A DNA stretch of 25,590 nt from JBBDNV01 sp040877415 (lineage in GTDB: Bacteria; Planctomycetota; Planctomycetia; Pirellulales; PALSA-1355). This document shows positions 24,001 through 25,590 of the stretch, piece by piece. Every line of letters begins with the position of its first letter. Within the stretch, counting starts at the first letter, position 1. The notes beneath the pieces were generated by a model. The model saw only the letters and a list, made by a program, of their open reading frames with translations, did not search any database and was not told the DNA's origin. The stretch is from assembly GCA_040877415.1 (NCBI GenBank), contig JBBDNV010000085.1, positions 1 through 25,590 of the forward strand. Direction: 5' to 3'. The translations under genes were made by a program, and so were the position numbers.

Positions 24001-24269
24001 GCGAAGCTATCAGGACGATGGGACGATTCAAGGACGTCGAGGTAACTGCGACGATCGTGGAATTGAGCCGGCGAGACTCGGCCGAATCAGCCGAACAACT
24101 CAGCGCCGTCGCCGCGCTGCAAGAGCAGGACACGGCGAATGCTGCGACGGCATTGGGCGAGTTTCTTAATGCTGAGAATGCTGAATTGCGCAAGGCGGTC
24201 CGCTTGGCGCTCGAACGGATGCAGACACCGGAGGCAAGAAAAATCTTGGATCAAGCTGCTCAGCAATAG
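21090..24269 (+). CDS. Transmembrane Ser/Thr protein kinase with zinc ribbon, TPR-like and HEAT-like regions
   Basis: This is a 1059-residue eukaryotic-type (Hanks) kinase. A small zinc ribbon comes first (C-x2-C at residues 5/8 and 25/28). The kinase domain spans about 52-315: GLGQFGSVW glycine loop, Lys82 in VAVKIP, HRDLKPGN (Asp174, Asn179), DFG (192-194) and GTPGYMSPEQ, all intact, so it should be active. A transmembrane helix (about 339-362) and a charged coiled coil (365-415) follow. The outer part has TPR-like helices (about 430-720: YYKAFLETRSNDP, AYERAFEMMQDVVAANP). It ends with HEAT-like repeats (about 770-1055: VRQKALAELQKLD, VRESAVWLLPLD, IRAPAAYRLAFL). It probably senses or recruits partners outside the membrane. 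GGAGG stands 6-7 nt before the ATG. Its stop codon abuts the inverted repeat of the transposase unit. Confidence 0.92.
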   Translation: MRVRCAHCHAPIEIASETSLAEISCPSCGSRFNLIGDATTTLPHRNARTVGHFELLEQVGLGQFGSVWKARDTQLDRYVAVKIPRAENLDPKDREVFLREARAAAQLQHPHIVPVHEVGRDGDTIYIVSDFVDGASLKEWLTGQRPTIRESAELCVKVGEALHHAHEAGVIHRDLKPGNIMLDRDGHPHIMDFGLAKREAGEITMTVEGHVMGTPGYMSPEQAEGKAHAADRRTDIYALGVILYELLTGEMPFRGELRMLIVQILQEEPPSPRKLNGRVPRDLETICLKCLAKEPARRYATAQALADDLRRFLAGEPILARPVGRVERSWRWCRRNRVTAAMSAAVLVLLLAVSIGSTIAAINIADARDEARDNADQAQRNADEALRHAKDAENARQNEQRERERAEDNFRKAREAVDRYYTAVSQNTLLNEPALVPLRKELLQSALEYYKAFLETRSNDPAIRAELAAAYFRVADIMNATGSGNWLEPVQRALDIVEELMREDAPVTTWGSLTAGVYKNRSHQLSAVQPKSLFATFERLRDVWERLVQRFPKVTGFRNDLAGIYHVLAMLQRSYLDQVEKAFESYQKSRALWEGLVKDDPTNSDYQAGLAAAWGNIGIVQRGRGDDDAAISAYERAFEMMQDVVAANPTQTGFRQDLALWSGNLARQQIRLERYNDAQRTYEQLASVYGKLLWNHKTPDLQAQFAEANQRVAELKKSSGAYGIIEGFKRLFNSPARAVDGAQSKRTAGSAPSSPGELSRRLDELMPQLESPVPEVRQKALAELQKLDPSAARLLLSRMDQASRNASYDLAVAIGELKNADVIPPVLEKLKEPLDSGRRGAYQNILYFLGNSGIKLRDGELKTLMDMTRDEHPEVRESAVWLLPLDRGPEIVKLLETALDDPVARIRAPAAYRLAFLQNSAALPILKASLEDSDISTRAIAVQGLGYVDQATALPLLKKVALHDPTFNVRCEAIRTMGRFKDVEVTATIVELSRRDSAESAEQLSAVAALQEQDTANAATALGEFLNAENAELRKAVRLALERMQTPEARKILDQAAQQ

Positions 24270-24296
24270 GGGGAGAAAAGGGGTCATTCTACTTTT
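24270..24296. repeat. Left inverted repeats of the RAYT unit
   Basis: Two overlapping arms lie here. GGGAGAAAAGGGG (24271-24283) is the exact reverse complement of 25042-25054. GGGGTCATTCTACTTTT (24280-24296) is the reverse complement of 24991-25007 with one mismatch. Together they bracket the transposase gene, as expected for REP-like sequences recognised by a RAYT. Confidence 0.7.
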
Positions 24297-24332
24297 CTTG
24301 ACGGGGAGGCCGGGGTTTGTTAGTTTGGCGCA

Positions 24333-24998
24333 ATGCCCAGAACGGCCCGAGCTTCTGCTGGGGGGATGTGTTACCATGTGCTCAATCGAGGCAATGGTCG
24401 GGCGAAGGTGTTTCATAAGGATGACGACTTCGCGGCGTTCCTCGAGCTGATGGCCGAGGCCAACGAGCGTTTGCCGTTGCGGATTCTGGGCTACGTGCTC
24501 ATGCCCGACCATTTTCATCTGGTGCTGTGGCCGCGCGGCGATGGAGATTTGAGCCGCTGGATGCAATGGCTGCTCACATCGCACGTGCGACGTTATCATC
24601 GTCATCACCATGGCAGCGGCCATGTGTGGCAAGGACGGTTCAAGGCCTTTCCCATCGAGCAAGATGAGCACCTGCTCGCGGTGTTGCGTTACGTGGAGCG
24701 CAATCCGCTGCGAGCCAACCTGGTTCGACGAGCCGAGACGTGGGCCTGGTCGAGTTTGTCGTGGCGACCGAGTGGCAAGCGTCCGAAGTTGCTTTCCGGT
24801 TGGCCGGTGCCCTGCCCGAGAAACTGGCTGGCGACCGTCAACGCGGTTTCAAGCGAAGCCGAATTGGCGGCGTTGCGTCGCAGCATCGTCCGCGGTGCTC
24901 CATTCGGCGCCGAACGTTGGAGCGAGCGAATCGCCAAGCGTTTGGGCCTCGAATCCTCGCTCCGTCCTCGCGGACGACCCAAGAAGCAGAAAAAGTAG
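24333..24998 (+). CDS. REP-associated tyrosine transposase (RAYT), IS200-like Y1_Tnp
   Basis: This 221-residue protein belongs to the Y1 transposase family (IS200/IS605-like, RAYT subgroup). RAYTs are single-copy, vertically inherited relatives of transposases that cut single-stranded REP hairpins. The start MPRTARASAGGMCYHVLNRGNG is typical: YHVLNRG is the first strand. The HUH motif HFHLVLW (His-Phe-His) lies near residue 60, and the catalytic Tyr is in VLRYVERNPLRANLV near residue 118. GHVWQGRFKAFPI is another RAYT hallmark. All active-site residues are present. TTGACG-N17-TAGTTT (24298-24326) may be its promoter, but there is no good ribosome binding site before the ATG. It sits between nested inverted repeats and 344 bp before a copy of the 97-bp palindrome, which suggests (but does not prove) that it mobilises such elements. 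Confidence 0.92.
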   Translation: MPRTARASAGGMCYHVLNRGNGRAKVFHKDDDFAAFLELMAEANERLPLRILGYVLMPDHFHLVLWPRGDGDLSRWMQWLLTSHVRRYHRHHHGSGHVWQGRFKAFPIEQDEHLLAVLRYVERNPLRANLVRRAETWAWSSLSWRPSGKRPKLLSGWPVPCPRNWLATVNAVSSEAELAALRRSIVRGAPFGAERWSERIAKRLGLESSLRPRGRPKKQKK

Positions 24999-25054
24999 AA
25001 TGTCCCCCTTCGGCGCCCCTTTAGCGCCCCTACTCTCCCTCCCCCTTTTCTCCC
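24991..25054. repeat. Right inverted repeats of the RAYT unit
   Basis: AAAAGTAGAATGTCCCC (24991-25007) overlaps the last codons and stop of the transposase and pairs with 24280-24296. CCCCTTTTCTCCC (25042-25054) pairs with 24271-24283. The 34 bp between them hold a short direct repeat (GCGCCCCT twice). The GTAG inside the inner arm recalls the tetranucleotide that E. coli RAYT recognises next to REPs; that link is an inference. Confidence 0.7.
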
Positions 25055-25252
25055 TCAGGGACTGACCTTCGTCAGCCTTTTCCTTACTTCTCGCACGATT
25101 TCATCAATTCGGAACGGTGGCAAGGAGGTCGGTTCCTTTTCCAGCTTGGCACGCCATGCGGTCAACACTTTGTGCTTGCCCGATTCCTTTGGCTCGTGAT
25201 TGGATTCAGCGGCAATCTGCTGTATCGTTGCTTCCCACGTTTGAAGATTCAT
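25055..25252 (-). CDS. Small hypothetical protein
   Basis: This is a 65-residue protein that I do not recognise. It is mostly helical in appearance and highly charged (MNLQTWEATIQQIAAESNHE..., ending REVRKRLTKVSP), with no signal peptide or membrane segment. The start is supported by AAAGGA placed 7 nt before the ATG at 25252. The composition is normal for a cytoplasmic protein, unlike the antisense shadows in the window. It lies convergent to the transposase, with its stop codon just beyond the right inverted repeat. It could be a passenger of that repeat-rich region, but nothing in the sequence shows a function. Confidence 0.55.
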   Translation of the reverse strand: MNLQTWEATIQQIAAESNHEPKESGKHKVLTAWRAKLEKEPTSLPPFRIDEIVREVRKRLTKVSP

Positions 25253-25341
25253 CGGGCATTCCTTTGTGATGTCGCTGTATTCCGCTGAAGCCGCTTATCT
25301 TATCATCGGCTTTTCGAGAACTACATCTCTTGCTGGACTAC

Positions 25342-25438
25342 CAGGCCGTTGAAAAATGGGACTGGCTCCGAGCACGTCGCGGCAAGACCCGCGAAAAACG
25401 GCGGTCGCGAGGTGCCTGTCCCAATTTTTCAACACGCT
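25342..25438. repeat. 97-bp palindromic interspersed repeat, copy 2
   Basis: This is the second copy of the element at 756-852, in the same orientation, with three substitutions over 97 bp. Its terminal inverted repeats are better preserved: GTTGAAAAATGGGACTGGC on the left and GTTGAAAAATTGGGACAGGC on the right (read from the other strand). It lies 344 bp downstream of the RAYT gene. Confidence 0.85.
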
Positions 25439-25590
25439 GCTACGGCGATTCGTCTCGTGGCAACCAGCTTTAGCCCATAATAGCGTCATTCTACCACGAA
25501 TTCGCCCTGAATCGAGGGCGGAAAGCGGGACAGGCGCAATCCTGTTCGGCACTGAGATTGCTGCGGGGATTGTAGCATGGATTCTGGAGC
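25439..25590. other. Non-coding end region with small hairpins
   Basis: There is no supported gene in the last 152 bp. Two small inverted repeats are visible: CGCCCT-N6-AGGGCG (25503-25520) and ACAGG-N6-CCTGT (25530-25545). Short stretches echo the nearby repeats: GTCATTCTAC near 25485 matches the RAYT inner arm, and GGGACAGGC near 25527 matches the end of the 97-bp element. This may be degraded repeat sequence. Confidence 0.4.

Noticed and set aside
25295..25552. Minus-strand open frame of 85 codons over the second 97-bp element
   Set aside because: Its central part is the translated repeat and matches the false extension of exbD. There is no independent evidence for a protein.

Overview
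The window looks like chromosomal DNA of a planctomycete, probably of the Pirellulales type. The evidence is a set of hallmark families found together: a DUF1549/DUF1553 protein coupled to a Tat-exported DUF1501 protein, a short pseudopilin with an H-X9-DG C-terminal motif, a PEP-CTERM protein, a large exported protein with an N-terminal LEPR-XLL-like sorting motif, ExbB with a cleavable signal peptide, and a large Ser/Thr kinase fused to repeat domains. The DNA is GC-rich. The first 39 bases are a pure C run and look like an assembly edge.

Layout. 217-2197 (minus): an ExbB-ExbD-ExbD energy-transduction operon with a 97-bp palindromic element between the two exbD genes. 2448-4422 (plus): a promoter, an isoprenylcysteine-carboxylmethyltransferase-like membrane enzyme and an LptF/LptG-family permease. 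4549-6897 (minus): an exported GH64-type beta-1,3-glucanase-like protein whose domain is interrupted by two tandem repeats. 7279-8634 (minus): a MATE exporter. 8722-11224 (plus): a promoter and three genes for a small His/Asp-rich CPIC protein, a pseudopilin and a PEP-CTERM protein. 11297-14255 (minus): the DUF1501 and DUF1549/1553 pair, behind a spacer unusually rich in palindromes. 14894-16891 (minus): an MsbA-like ABC exporter. 17358-18453 (plus): a Cys-rich lipoprotein and a ferritin, with a strong terminator after them. 18732-20990 (plus): a long, ICL2-type isocitrate lyase. 21090-24269 (plus): a transmembrane Ser/Thr kinase with TPR-like and HEAT-like regions. 24333-24998 (plus): a REP-associated tyrosine transposase (RAYT) inside nested inverted repeats. 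It is followed by a small unknown gene and a second copy of the 97-bp element.

How the genes fit together. Most products act at the envelope: proton-driven TolQR/ExbBD-type motors, lipid or LPS export (the LptF/G-like permease and the MsbA-like exporter), drug or metabolite efflux, and exported or surface-anchored proteins. Ferritin and isocitrate lyase are separate metabolic genes for iron storage and the glyoxylate shunt.

No complete novel defence or biosynthetic system is visible. The most interesting points are the dispersed palindromes together with a RAYT, the GH64 domain with internal repeats, the 8.7-11.2 kb His-rich/pseudopilin/PEP-CTERM cassette, and the structured spacer at 14.4-14.6 kb. 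I saw no tRNA, rRNA or CRISPR array.
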